Shown one piece after another: positions 35,612 through 44,335 of a stretch of DNA of 64,000 nt. The DNA is from Catellatospora bangladeshensis (GTDB lineage: Bacteria > Actinomycetota > Actinomycetes > Mycobacteriales > Micromonosporaceae). The stretch is from positions 1 to 64,000 of the forward strand of contig NZ_BONF01000011.1 of NCBI RefSeq assembly GCF_016862575.1. The letters are read 5' to 3'. The notes under the pieces are model-generated. The model worked only from the letters and a program-made list of their open reading frames with translations, had not been told where the DNA came from and did not search any database. The translations under genes were made by a program, and so were the position numbers. Position 1 is the stretch's first letter. Every line of letters starts with the position of its first letter.

Positions 35612-36130
35612 TCAGGAGTAGATACCGAGGTTGATCAACCTGTAGCTCATGGCCGAGGTGCTGACGTCGAATATCTGGGCCAGGTAAGAGATGATTCGGT
35701 CGCGGCCTGATAGGTCGGAACGCTGAGCGGCCAACCTAACCTCGCGGACGACTAGGTCTTGGGGCATCAACAGCGCCGCAGCGAAGGCGTTCGCGTCAAT
35801 CTCCTTGGGGTCGACGGCAAGGCTAGAGTTCTCATCTCGCCAGTTAACCTCCCGGTCCACCACGAGAGGGTCCTGCAGGTGGAGAGTCATGTGACCGATC
35901 TCGTGGGCGATGGTAAATCGTTGCCGTCTGCGACCCGAACTGGTGTTGATGCCGATGATGCGCTCGCGACCTTCTCGGTACATGAAGCCGGACTGTTCGC
36001 CTTCGAAGCGTTGCCGGACGACCTGCGCACCCTCCCACATAGCGATTTCCTCGACGGGGACCGGCAACCGGTCGATGCCGTACTTGTTTAGCAACTGGCT
36101 GGCGGCGTTTTCAGCTTCGAGGCGGCTCAT
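35612..36130 (-). CDS. ImmA/IrrE-family metallo-endopeptidase
   Basis: 172 aa. Contains RQRFTIAHEIGHMTLHL (zinc motif HEIGH, about residues 75-79) and the third-ligand region KEIDANAFAAALLMPQDLV. In ICEBs1 and many prophages, ImmA cleaves the partner XRE repressor when the element is induced. The gene overlaps the XRE gene by 4 nt (ATGA), so the two are co-translated as a regulatory pair. Its promoter is the divergent region shared with the ubiquitin-like operon. Confidence 0.92.
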   Translation of the reverse strand: MSRLEAENAASQLLNKYGIDRLPVPVEEIAMWEGAQVVRQRFEGEQSGFMYREGRERIIGINTSSGRRRQRFTIAHEIGHMTLHLQDPLVVDREVNWRDENSSLAVDPKEIDANAFAAALLMPQDLVVREVRLAAQRSDLSGRDRIISYLAQIFDVSTSAMSYRLINLGIYS

Positions 36131-36474
36131 CGGGCACTCACCGACCTGCGGACGGCACCTACGACGTTAAGCACGAAGGCGCGATCATCTGCGGGAAAGC
36201 TACTAGCTTGCTCGTTGAGCTTCACAAGGTCGACATCCTTCGATTTCCGTCGCTCCGGCATGAGGTCAGCCGGGTCGAGGTCGAGTGCATCGCAAATCCC
36301 ATACATCGCGTGCAGTAAAACCTTCTGGCGGCCAGCCTCCAGGTTCGCAATCGAAGACCGGGTCAGGCCGATGCGTGCCGCCAACTGACCCTGGGTCACG
36401 CCCGCCTTCTCCCGAGCCACGCGGACGCGCCGTCCAAAATCTTCGTAGAACTCCTTGACATCGCCGCCGTCCAT
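36127..36474 (-). CDS. XRE-family repressor partner of the ImmA-like peptidase
   Basis: 115 aa starting MDGGDVKEFYEDFGRRV. Residues about 12-70 are a Cro/C1 helix-turn-helix (VRVAREKAGVTQGQLAARIG, LTRSSIANLEAGRQKVLLH, YGICDALDLDPADLMP). The C-terminal tail (DLVKLNEQASSFPADDRAFV) is a likely cleavage or dimer region. It is divergent from the ubiquitin-like operon with 205 nt between starts; two 15-bp palindromes in that gap are good candidates for its operators, one 51 nt from its own start. Confidence 0.92.
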   Translation of the reverse strand: MDGGDVKEFYEDFGRRVRVAREKAGVTQGQLAARIGLTRSSIANLEAGRQKVLLHAMYGICDALDLDPADLMPERRKSKDVDLVKLNEQASSFPADDRAFVLNVVGAVRRSVSAR

Positions 36475-36525
36475 GTGCCGAATTCTGCCGGTCCACGCCC
36501 CCGAGTGTCAATCACACAAACATGG

Positions 36526-36540
36526 GTTTGCGTCACAAAC
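36526..36540. promoter_or_regulatory. Operator-like palindrome 1
   Basis: GTTTGCGTCACAAAC: arms GTTTG/CAAAC around a 5-nt centre. It shares 12 of 15 bases with the site exactly 100 bp downstream. An additional half-site ACAAAC lies at 36516-36521. Probable XRE binding site. Confidence 0.55.
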
Positions 36541-36625
36541 GGCCAGCACGTCACTCGATCGTGTCGTTGACACCATCGAGTCTTCTCAAGTAGCGTCACT
36601 CACGCAATCTTCGGATGTCGGGGCA

Positions 36626-36640
36626 GTTTGTGCAACAAAC
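36626..36640. promoter_or_regulatory. Operator-like palindrome 2
   Basis: GTTTGTGCAACAAAC: arms GTTTGT/ACAAAC around a 3-nt centre. It lies 40 nt before the start of the multiubiquitin-type gene, where a bound repressor would block transcription or initiation. Confidence 0.55.
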
Positions 36641-36679
36641 CTCTCCCGCATTCGAGCCCGACTGACTTGGGGATACGGC

Positions 36680-36940
36680 ATGAGCCAGGACGACCACGGG
36701 AAGAAGCCCGTAACGATCATCGTGAATACCCGCTCGTACGAGTGGGCGGAGAAGGAAATTTCCTACGAGCAGGCGTACGACCTTGCGTATCCCAATCAGC
36801 CGCTGGGTGACGGCGACACGGCGACGATCGAGTACTCCCGTGGCCCGGACGGTCACGGCGGCGGCTCGCTGACGGCCGGCCACGGCGTACACGTCAAGGA
36901 TGGCATGGTTTTCGATGTCTACCGCACCTCTCGTTCGTGA
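36680..36940 (+). CDS. Multiubiquitin-type ubiquitin-like (beta-grasp) protein
   Basis: 86 aa from ATG 36680 (MSQDDHGKKPVTIIVNTRS). One beta-grasp unit: VTIIVNTRSYEWAEKEISYE (beta hairpin), QAYDLAYPNQPLGDGDTA (helix and loop), TIEYSRGPDGHGGGSLTAG and HVKDGMVFDVYRTSRS. This is the pattern of the bacterial multiubiquitin domain, whose strand-2 region normally reads I.i..LvyL..y...p.g....v.Y. Here only one copy is present, and the chain ends ...RTSRS without a GlyGly, so maturation or use of another carboxyl end is uncertain. It overlaps the E1-like gene and is the first gene of the operon. Confidence 0.75.
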   Translation: MSQDDHGKKPVTIIVNTRSYEWAEKEISYEQAYDLAYPNQPLGDGDTATIEYSRGPDGHGGGSLTAGHGVHVKDGMVFDVYRTSRS

Positions 36941-38084
36941 CCCGTCCACGAGCCGCCTCCTGGATGACGGCTACGACCTCGCCATCCAGGGCGGACATCT
37001 GATCGTTCGTAAGGTCCCGTACGTCACACCCTCCGGCGCGGTGGCGTACGGGTGCCTGGCGTACCCGATTACGGTCAGCGGCGATCGGATCAACGATGAC
37101 AGCGGTGACCACCGGATCTGGTTCGTCGGCGAGCAGCCGTGCGACGAACACGGCAGGGTGCTTCCAGCGGCGTCGGCGCAAGTCCGCCCGATCACCAAGA
37201 ACCTCGCGGCGGACTACATGCTCTCCAGCAAGCCGCCAAACGGGTACGCAGACCAATACGCGAAGGTCACCTCGTACGCGCGAATCCTGTCCCATCCCGC
37301 ACAAGCAATCGATCCCACAGTTACCGCGACCCCCGGAGCGGGATGGGACGAGGTTGAGGATGGCCTGCCCTTCGTGTACCGGGACACCGCTTCGTCTCGC
37401 GCTGGTCTTGCTGAGCTCAACAGCAAGTTCCAGGGCCACAAGATCGCGATTGTCGGCCTCGGCGGCACAGGCAGTTACATTCTCGATCAGGTTGCGAAGA
37501 CGTGGGTCGATGCCATCGACTTGTTCGATGGTGACTTCCTCGACAACCACAACGCCTTCCGTGCACCCGGCGCCGCGGACATCGAGGAGCTGCGTCGCAG
37601 ACCGAACAAGGCGGAGTACTTCGCTGCGCTGTACTCGCACATGCACACCGGCATCACTGCCCATCCTGTGGATCTTGACGAGGAGAACTTCTCACTCCTC
37701 GATGGGGCTACGTTTGTTTTCCTCGCCGCAGCGGACGCAGAGTCCCTGCCTGCTCTCATGGCATGGCTGTCCGGACGAGGAGTTCCATTCATCGACGTCG
37801 GAATGGGGATCGAGGAAACCGACGGACACCTCTCGGGTCTGCTGCGTGTGACGACGCACTTTCCGGAAGACCATGTTCGCCCGACGCGACCGCCAGCGGT
37901 CGCTCGCGGCGGTGTAGACGACTATGACCGGAATATCCAAACGGCTGATCTCAACGCGCTCAACGCCATTCTGGCCGTCATCGCCTGGAAGAAGTATCTC
38001 GGCTACTACGCCGATCACACCGCCGCCGTCGAGACGCTGTACAAGGTGTTCACAGGAGAGATTCGGAATGTGGAGGCCGGGTGA
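36915..38084 (+). CDS. E1-like ThiF-fold adenylyltransferase with N-terminal E2-like (DUF6791-type) domain
   Basis: 389 aa from ATG 36915 (MSTAPLVRDPSTSRLLDDG); ATG 36900 is possible. N-terminal part (about 5-150): GYDLAIQGGHLIVRKVPYVT, HRIWFVGEQPCDEHGRVLP, a pattern seen in the domain fused to bacterial ThiF proteins of multiubiquitin operons and suspected to be E2-like; Cys76 is a candidate acceptor. C-terminal Rossmann E1 domain: KIAIVGLGGTGSYILDQVAK (ATP loop, about 176-195), DLFDGDFLDNHNAFRAPGA (the D..v...N..R signature), FVFLAAADAESLPALMAWL and VPFIDVGMGIEETDGHL. No Cys follows residue 76, so a classical E1 catalytic Cys is absent. It should adenylate the C-terminus of the small beta-grasp protein. 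Confidence 0.82.
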   Translation: MSTAPLVRDPSTSRLLDDGYDLAIQGGHLIVRKVPYVTPSGAVAYGCLAYPITVSGDRINDDSGDHRIWFVGEQPCDEHGRVLPAASAQVRPITKNLAADYMLSSKPPNGYADQYAKVTSYARILSHPAQAIDPTVTATPGAGWDEVEDGLPFVYRDTASSRAGLAELNSKFQGHKIAIVGLGGTGSYILDQVAKTWVDAIDLFDGDFLDNHNAFRAPGAADIEELRRRPNKAEYFAALYSHMHTGITAHPVDLDEENFSLLDGATFVFLAAADAESLPALMAWLSGRGVPFIDVGMGIEETDGHLSGLLRVTTHFPEDHVRPTRPPAVARGGVDDYDRNIQTADLNALNAILAVIAWKKYLGYYADHTAAVETLYKVFTGEIRNVEAG

Positions 38085-38491
38085 GCAGGGTGTCGAACAT
38101 GGTCGCGGAGTTCGTCGCGACCTTCCCGACGACTCTCAGACCGGGGGTGCTCTATGTTTCTGGCGCCTACTCCACTGCAGCTCACCTGTGCTGCTGCGGG
38201 TGCGGCCACGAAGTCATAACGCCTCTATCGCGAGCGCAGTGGGTGCTGACGTTCGACGGTACCGTGTCGCTGCGACCGTCAATTGGAAACTGGACGCTTC
38301 CGTGCCGGTCCCACTACTTCATCGACAGTGGGTCCATCCGATGGGCTAGGCGGTACTCCGAACCAGAGATCGAGGCCAACCGCGAGCACGACCGTCAACT
38401 GCTTGCCGATGCACGAATCGACACGCCAGGCGGGCGGCACCCCCTCATCCAATACTGCCGATCAGTATGGCGGCGTCTACGGCGGTTATAA
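38081..38491 (+). CDS. DUF6527-type Cys/His metal-binding protein of the ubiquitin-like operon
   Basis: 136 aa from GTG 38081, overlapping the E1-like stop by 4 nt (GTGA). Motifs AHLCCCGCGHEVITPL (residues 35-50) and NWTLPCRSHYFIDSGSIRW (70-88) give a C-C-C-G-C-G-H plus C-x-x-H set that looks like a zinc ribbon, followed by a basic tail (YCRSVWRRLRRL). This matches the small DUF6527 protein that accompanies multiubiquitin/ThiF operons. Its role is unknown; it could be a ligase-like adaptor or a metal-dependent protease. No separate JAB deubiquitinase is visible here. Confidence 0.75.
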   Translation: MSRVSNMVAEFVATFPTTLRPGVLYVSGAYSTAAHLCCCGCGHEVITPLSRAQWVLTFDGTVSLRPSIGNWTLPCRSHYFIDSGSIRWARRYSEPEIEANREHDRQLLADARIDTPGGRHPLIQYCRSVWRRLRRL

Positions 38492-38683
38492 GGCTCATTG
38501 CCGCCGCCGACGACGTTCACACGGTAGGTGCGACGGGTTCAAGCAGAACCCGTCGCAACTTCTTCGCCAGGCCGGCAGAAGGGGGCCGGAGTCGCCAGCG
38601 GCGAGGAGAGCGCCGAGTTGGGGTGCAGGTTGGTCTTGACAGGCCGGTAGTTGAATAGGGTCGTGTCACACGTTGACGAGAAG

Positions 38684-39268
38684 ATGGCCCGCATGAACTC
38701 GCCGTTGGAACCGGATACCCTCCGGTCCGTCACTGCCGCCCTGAACGCCGCACCGTTGATCCTCGCAGATGCGGCAAGCCACGTGCCGAGTGCCGTCGGC
38801 ATGTATGCATGGTGGGCAGCGCCCACGGTCTTCACCAACCTTCCCGGCCCCACGAACGGCAATGACCCTGCCGTCCGCCTCCTTTACCTCGGTATCGCGG
38901 AGAGAAAGGGTGGTGGGCTCCGTACCAGGGTCATCAGGGAGCACCTGGCTCGATCCCGCAGGTCGACTCTGCGTCGTACCCTCGCCGGTTTGTTGATGCC
39001 GACCGAGGGCTACAGGACCACGTGGGCTGATGGCCACGTGGTCCTCGTGCCGGACGATGAGCAGCGTCTCACAACGTGGATGCACGCCAACCTGCGTCTC
39101 ACCTGGTTCCGCGGCGAAGACCCGGAGCAGCACGAGCAGATATTGATCGACAGCCTTGAGCCACCGCTGAACGTCAAGCACGCCAAGCCGGGCGCCGCCC
39201 TCACGATCGTCAAAGCGGCGAAGGCCGCTTACAAGGCGAGTGCCGGACCTCGACCGACTGAGGCATAG
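38684..39268 (+). CDS. GIY-YIG-family nuclease domain protein
   Basis: About 194 aa (MARMNSPLEPDTLRSVTAA). GIY element GMYAWWAAPTVF (about 34-45), YIG element LLYLGIAERKGGGLRTRVI with the conserved Arg, then a His/Arg-rich helix (REHLARSRRSTLRRTLAGLL), and a late Glu/Asn region DSLEPPLNVKHAKPG. This is the usual order of the GIY-YIG active site. The start is uncertain: TTG 38651, GTG 38663 and ATG 38693 are all in frame. It lies between the ubiquitin-like operon and the type ISP gene, so a defence role is likely. Confidence 0.75.
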   Translation: MARMNSPLEPDTLRSVTAALNAAPLILADAASHVPSAVGMYAWWAAPTVFTNLPGPTNGNDPAVRLLYLGIAERKGGGLRTRVIREHLARSRRSTLRRTLAGLLMPTEGYRTTWADGHVVLVPDDEQRLTTWMHANLRLTWFRGEDPEQHEQILIDSLEPPLNVKHAKPGAALTIVKAAKAAYKASAGPRPTEA

Positions 39269-39392
39269 CGCTGTGCCGCGACGCCCGTAAGTCGATGACC
39301 TCCTACCGAATGTCCGGCTTCCAAGTGAGCGCCGCACTACCCTAGGCTGACTCTCTTGCCGTATTGGTGTTGAGAGCGGGGAGCTGGCACAC

Positions 39393-42300
39393 GTGGCGAC
39401 GAGTATCCACGACATCCTGCACGAGCTTCAGGTCACGTCGACCGACGAGCGCGACAAAGGCGACAAGTTCGAGCGCCTGATCGCCGCATATCTCCGCATG
39501 GACACCGCCTGGTCTGACCGCTTCAGCAACGTCTGGTTGTGGGCAGACTGGCCTGGCCGCGCCGGCAAGCCCGACACGGGGATCGACCTCGTTGCCGAGG
39601 AGCGGGAGACCGGCGCTCTGACCGCGATCCAGTGCAAGTTCTATGACGCCTCCCACACGCTTCAGAAGAACGACATCGACTCGTTCTTCACCGCGTCGGG
39701 CAAGGCCCCGTTCACCGGACGCATGATCGTCTCCACGACTGACAAGTGGAGCACTCACGCCGAGGACGCTCTCGCCGACCAGCACATCCCGGTTACCCGC
39801 CTTCGCGTGCAGGACCTCGACGAGTCGAGCATCGACTGGTCGCAGTTCAGCCTGAAGCAGCCCGAGGTGATGACACTCCGGGCGAAGAAGGTTCTGCGCC
39901 CTCACCAGACGACGGCCTTGGAGAAGGTCCGCGAGGGCTTCCAGGCACACGACCGCGGCAAGCTCATCATGGCCTGCGGCACCGGCAAGACCATGACCTC
40001 ACTCCGCATCGTCGAGGACCAGGTCGCACCGGGCGGCATGGTGCTGCTGCTCGTGCCCTCGATTTCGCTGCTCTCGCAGACGCTGAAGGAGTGGACCTCC
40101 GAGGCAGAGGTACCGCTTCGTCCCTTCGCGGTGTGCTCTGACGTACGTGCGGGACGGCGTACCGAAAGCGAGGACATCTCGCCTTACGACCTCATCTTCC
40201 CTGCCACTACGGACCCTCAGAAGCTGCACGCTCAGGTGAACGAGGGTCAGCACGGCGGCAAGATCACGGTCATCTTTTCCACCTATCAGTCGCTGCCCGC
40301 CGTGGCTGCGGCCCAGAGGGCCGGACTGCCCGAGTTCGACTTGATCGTCTGCGACGAGGCACACCGAACTACGGGCGTGACGCTCGTCGATGAAGACGAG
40401 TCGAACTTCGTCAAGGTGCACAAGCAGGAGTTCGTCAAGGGCGCGAAGCGCCTGTACATGACAGCGACCCCGCGCATCTACGACGACGGCAGCAAGTCGA
40501 AGGCTGACGAGGGCTCTGCCGAGTTGGCGTCGATGGACGACGAGGCCATGTTCGGGCCGGAGTTCCACAGGCTCGGATTCGGCGAGGCTGTCGACAAGGG
40601 CCTGCTGGCTGACTACAAGGTGCTAGTACTCGCCGTTGACGAGCGGGCCGTCAGCGCTACCTTCCAGCAGCAGCTTGCCGACGAGGACAGCGAGCTTCGC
40701 CTGGATGACGCCGCGAAGATCGTGGGCTGTTGGAACGGCCTCGCCAAGCGCGGCCAGGCCGAGTCCGGTTTCGGTACGGACCCCCGCCCCATGACCCGTG
40801 CGGTTGCCTTCGCGCGATCGATCGAGGACTCGAAGAAGTTCGCCAAGCTGTTCACGAGCATCGTCGACCAGCACATCACGTCGCTCGCCCTGGACGACGA
40901 TGAGACCTCGAACGAGCCGCTGCTGCGCTGCCAGGCAGATCACGTAGACGGCACCTTCAACGTTCTGCGTCGCAGTCAGAAGCTCGACTGGTTGAAGGCG
41001 CCAGCCGAGGCAGACTCCTGCCGGGTGCTGTCGAACGCTCGATGCCTGTCCGAAGGCGTAGATGTACCAGCGCTCGACGCGGTGATGTTCCTGAACCCAC
41101 GGAACTCTGTCGTCGACGTCGTGCAGTCCGTCGGCCGGGTGATGCGCAAGGCGCCGGGCAAGCAGTACGGCTACGTGATCCTGCCCATCGGCATCCCAGC
41201 CGAGATGACGCCTGAGCAAGCCCTCGCCGACAACCAGAAATACAAGGTCGTCTGGCAGGTGCTCCAGGCGCTGCGAGCGCATGATGAGCGCTTCAACGCG
41301 ATGGTCAACCAGATCGAGCTGAACAAGGCGCGGCCGGACAAGCTCCAGGTCATCGGCGTCGGAGGTTTCGAGGGCGAACCCGGCGAACAGCGCAACCGGC
41401 AGCAGTACGTCCAGCCGGGGTTCGACTTCCCGCACATCGGTGAATGGCGCGACGCCATCTACGCACGCATCGTTCAGAAGGTCGGCAGCCGCCGCTACTG
41501 GGAGGACTGGGCCAAGGACGTATCGGTCATCGCTGAACGGCACACGACGCGCATCAGGGCACTGCTCGGAGACCCCACGCTCCACGTCAACGACACGTTC
41601 GAGGACTTCCTCAACGGCCTTCGCGCCAACCTCAACGATGGCATCACACGTGACGACGCCATCGACATGCTTGCCCAGCACCTCATCACGAGGCCGGTTT
41701 TCGAGGCGTTGTTCGACGGCTACTCCTTCGCGGAGAACAACCCAGTGTCCAAGGTGATGCAGGGGATGCTCGACGCGCTCGACGAACAGAACCTCGACAG
41801 CGAGACCGAAACGCTGGATCGGTTCTACAACAGCGTCCGCTTGCGCGCCGAGGGCATCGACAACGCCGAAGGCAAGCAGAAGATCATCACAGAGTTGTAC
41901 GAGAAGTTCTTCAAGATTGCGTTCCCACGTGCGGCCGAGTCTCTGGGTATTGTCTACACCCCGGTCGAGGTTGTCGACTTCATCATCCGCAGCGCCGAGG
42001 AAGTTCTGCGCCGCGAGTTCAACGCATCAATAAGCGATCGAGGAGTACATGTACTCGATCCTTTCACCGGTACGGGCACGTTCATCGTCCGGCTACTTCA
42101 GAGCGGAATCATTCGATCTGAGGACCTGCTTTACAAGTACACCCAAGAGCTTCACGCTAACGAAATCCTGCTACTGGCGTACTACATCGCGGCCATCAAC
42201 ATCGAAGCCACCTACCATGGCATCGCGGGCGGTGAGTACGTTTCGTTCAACGGCATCGTCCTGACGGACACTTTCCAGATGGCCGAGGACGGTGACCCCA

Positions 42301-44207
42301 TGGACGAGTTCATCTTCCCGCAGAACAACGAGCGCGTCGCGCATCAGAAGAGCCTGGACATCCGGGTCATCGTCGGAAACCCGCCCTACTCGGTTGGACA
42401 GACCAGCCAGAATGACGGTAACCAGAACCAGAGGTACCCAACTCTGGACGCCTCCATCGCTCGCACTTATGCCGCGCGCTCAACCGCGACGAACAGAAAC
42501 TCGCTGTACGACTCGTACATCCGAGCCATCCGCTGGGCTTCGGACCGGATCGCCGCATCGCAACAGGGCGGCATAATCTGCTACGTCTCTAATGGCGGCT
42601 ACATCGACTCCAACACGGCTGATGGCCTACGTAAGAGTCTTGCCGAGGAGTTCCACGCCATCTACTGCTTCAATTTGCGTGGAAACCAGCGCACTGCCGG
42701 AGACCTATCGAAGCGCGAAGGCGGCAAGATCTTCGGGCAGGGCAGCCGCAGCACCGTTGCGATACTGCTCCTAGTCAAAAAGCCAGGCGCGTCCGTCGGC
42801 GCACAGATCTACTACCGCGACATCGGCGATTACCTCACGCGGGAACAGAAGCTCGCCGTAGTTGCAGGCAACTCTATCGACACAATCGACTGGCAGCCGA
42901 TCACGCCGAATGACGACGGCGACTGGATCAACCAGCGCAGTGCTTATTTTGAAGCCTTCTCTCCCATGGGCGCGAAGGCTGACGACCAAGCAAGTGTCTT
43001 CCGAACATATTCCGGCGGACTCAAGACCAACCGAGACGCATGGGTCTACAACTCATCACGTGACGCACTGCAAGTCAACATCGGACGAATGGTCGGCCAC
43101 TACAACAATCAGGTTGCGGAGTACGCCGAGTTCTGCCGACGTGAAAAGGTCGTGGACCCAAAGGCGGGTGTTGATTCGTTCGTCGACCTTGATCCGAAAA
43201 AGATCAGCTGGAACCGTGCCGACAAGGCGAACCTGGCACGCGGGGTCTATTATCCCGTCCACACAAACGCGATAACTGTCAGCACATACAGACCGTTCAA
43301 CAAGCAATACGTCTACTTTGATCGCCAACTGAACGACATGATCTATCAGTTGGCGAAGATCTTCCCGACTTCAGATCACTCCAACTTGGGGTTCTACATC
43401 GTCGGAATGGGCTCCGCCGTACCGTTCTCTGTTCTTATGATCGACTCGCTTCCCGACCTGCATGTAACAGGCGCAGGTAGCGGAGGCCAATTCTTTCCCC
43501 GATACACCTACGAGCAGTCAACGGGACAGGCGAATCTGTTCGACAATGGAGACACAGACGCATATAAGCGCATCGATAATATCTCCGATGAGATCCTGCA
43601 AGGCTATCGCAGCACCTACGGAGCACTGGTTACAAAAGACGATATCTTCTACTACACATACGGCCTGCTTCACTCTCCAGAATATCGATTTGAATACGCT
43701 GCCGACCTCAAAAAGATGCTCCCGCGGATTCCCCAGGTCGCAACGGCGGAGGACTTTGCCACCTTCTGCGCCGCAGGACGCAAATTGGCGGAGCTCCATG
43801 TCGGCTATGAGCAGGTCGACCCGTATCCGCTTGATGAGATCGTTAGGCCAGGGGCGGACGCGGCACACCCAGACTTCTACCGCGTGGAGAAGATGACGTT
43901 CGGCAAGGCGGGCAAGTCTGTGGATAGGTCCACCGTGGTCTACAACAGCAACATCACCCTCAAGGGAATCCCTTCCGAGGCTCACGACTACATGCTGGGC
44001 TCGCGGTCTGGTGTTGAGTGGATCGTTGAGCGGTACCAGGTGAAGACCGACAAGGCCAGCGGCATCGTCAATGACCCGAACGACTGGGCGGCCGAGGCGG
44101 GTGACCCGCGCTACATCATCGACCTGCTAAAGCGCATCGTGACCGTCAGCGTGGAGACTGTCCGTATCGTCAACGAACTGCCACCGTTGAAGCTCGCCAC
44201 GTCGTAG
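39393..44207 (+). CDS. Type ISP restriction-modification enzyme (nuclease-helicase-methyltransferase-specificity in one chain)
   Basis: 1604 aa. Mrr-like nuclease: GDKFERLIAAYL, PDTGIDLVAEE (Asp65), AIQCKFYD (QxK, Lys82). RecA-like motor: Walker A ACGTGKTMT (about 194-202), DEAH box CDEAHRTTG (320-328), YMTATPRIY, SNARCLSEGVDVPALDAV and QSVGRVMRKAPG. A helical coupler, then gamma-type N6-adenine methyltransferase: LDPFTGTGTF (from 888) and VGNPPYSVG (NPPY 996-999). A long target-recognition region follows to the end. Size and order match LlaGI/LlaBIII-type enzymes, which methylate one strand of an asymmetric site and translocate to cut. All motifs are intact, so no separate modification gene is needed. 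Confidence 0.93.
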   Translation: MATSIHDILHELQVTSTDERDKGDKFERLIAAYLRMDTAWSDRFSNVWLWADWPGRAGKPDTGIDLVAEERETGALTAIQCKFYDASHTLQKNDIDSFFTASGKAPFTGRMIVSTTDKWSTHAEDALADQHIPVTRLRVQDLDESSIDWSQFSLKQPEVMTLRAKKVLRPHQTTALEKVREGFQAHDRGKLIMACGTGKTMTSLRIVEDQVAPGGMVLLLVPSISLLSQTLKEWTSEAEVPLRPFAVCSDVRAGRRTESEDISPYDLIFPATTDPQKLHAQVNEGQHGGKITVIFSTYQSLPAVAAAQRAGLPEFDLIVCDEAHRTTGVTLVDEDESNFVKVHKQEFVKGAKRLYMTATPRIYDDGSKSKADEGSAELASMDDEAMFGPEFHRLGFGEAVDKGLLADYKVLVLAVDERAVSATFQQQLADEDSELRLDDAAKIVGCWNGLAKRGQAESGFGTDPRPMTRAVAFARSIEDSKKFAKLFTSIVDQHITSLALDDDETSNEPLLRCQADHVDGTFNVLRRSQKLDWLKAPAEADSCRVLSNARCLSEGVDVPALDAVMFLNPRNSVVDVVQSVGRVMRKAPGKQYGYVILPIGIPAEMTPEQALADNQKYKVVWQVLQALRAHDERFNAMVNQIELNKARPDKLQVIGVGGFEGEPGEQRNRQQYVQPGFDFPHIGEWRDAIYARIVQKVGSRRYWEDWAKDVSVIAERHTTRIRALLGDPTLHVNDTFEDFLNGLRANLNDGITRDDAIDMLAQHLITRPVFEALFDGYSFAENNPVSKVMQGMLDALDEQNLDSETETLDRFYNSVRLRAEGIDNAEGKQKIITELYEKFFKIAFPRAAESLGIVYTPVEVVDFIIRSAEEVLRREFNASISDRGVHVLDPFTGTGTFIVRLLQSGIIRSEDLLYKYTQELHANEILLLAYYIAAINIEATYHGIAGGEYVSFNGIVLTDTFQMAEDGDPMDEFIFPQNNERVAHQKSLDIRVIVGNPPYSVGQTSQNDGNQNQRYPTLDASIARTYAARSTATNRNSLYDSYIRAIRWASDRIAASQQGGIICYVSNGGYIDSNTADGLRKSLAEEFHAIYCFNLRGNQRTAGDLSKREGGKIFGQGSRSTVAILLLVKKPGASVGAQIYYRDIGDYLTREQKLAVVAGNSIDTIDWQPITPNDDGDWINQRSAYFEAFSPMGAKADDQASVFRTYSGGLKTNRDAWVYNSSRDALQVNIGRMVGHYNNQVAEYAEFCRREKVVDPKAGVDSFVDLDPKKISWNRADKANLARGVYYPVHTNAITVSTYRPFNKQYVYFDRQLNDMIYQLAKIFPTSDHSNLGFYIVGMGSAVPFSVLMIDSLPDLHVTGAGSGGQFFPRYTYEQSTGQANLFDNGDTDAYKRIDNISDEILQGYRSTYGALVTKDDIFYYTYGLLHSPEYRFEYAADLKKMLPRIPQVATAEDFATFCAAGRKLAELHVGYEQVDPYPLDEIVRPGADAAHPDFYRVEKMTFGKAGKSVDRSTVVYNSNITLKGIPSEAHDYMLGSRSGVEWIVERYQVKTDKASGIVNDPNDWAAEAGDPRYIIDLLKRIVTVSVETVRIVNELPPLKLATS

Positions 44208-44335
44208 GAGTACTTGTGTGCCAGGCGGTGGGGCATCGTTGCAAGTGCTCCGCCGTCTGGCCGCTCACAACGCCACCCACTCCTATCGCCTGTTGCCATC
44301 GATACATCGGGCTTCGCTCCGCTATCGTGGCTGCC

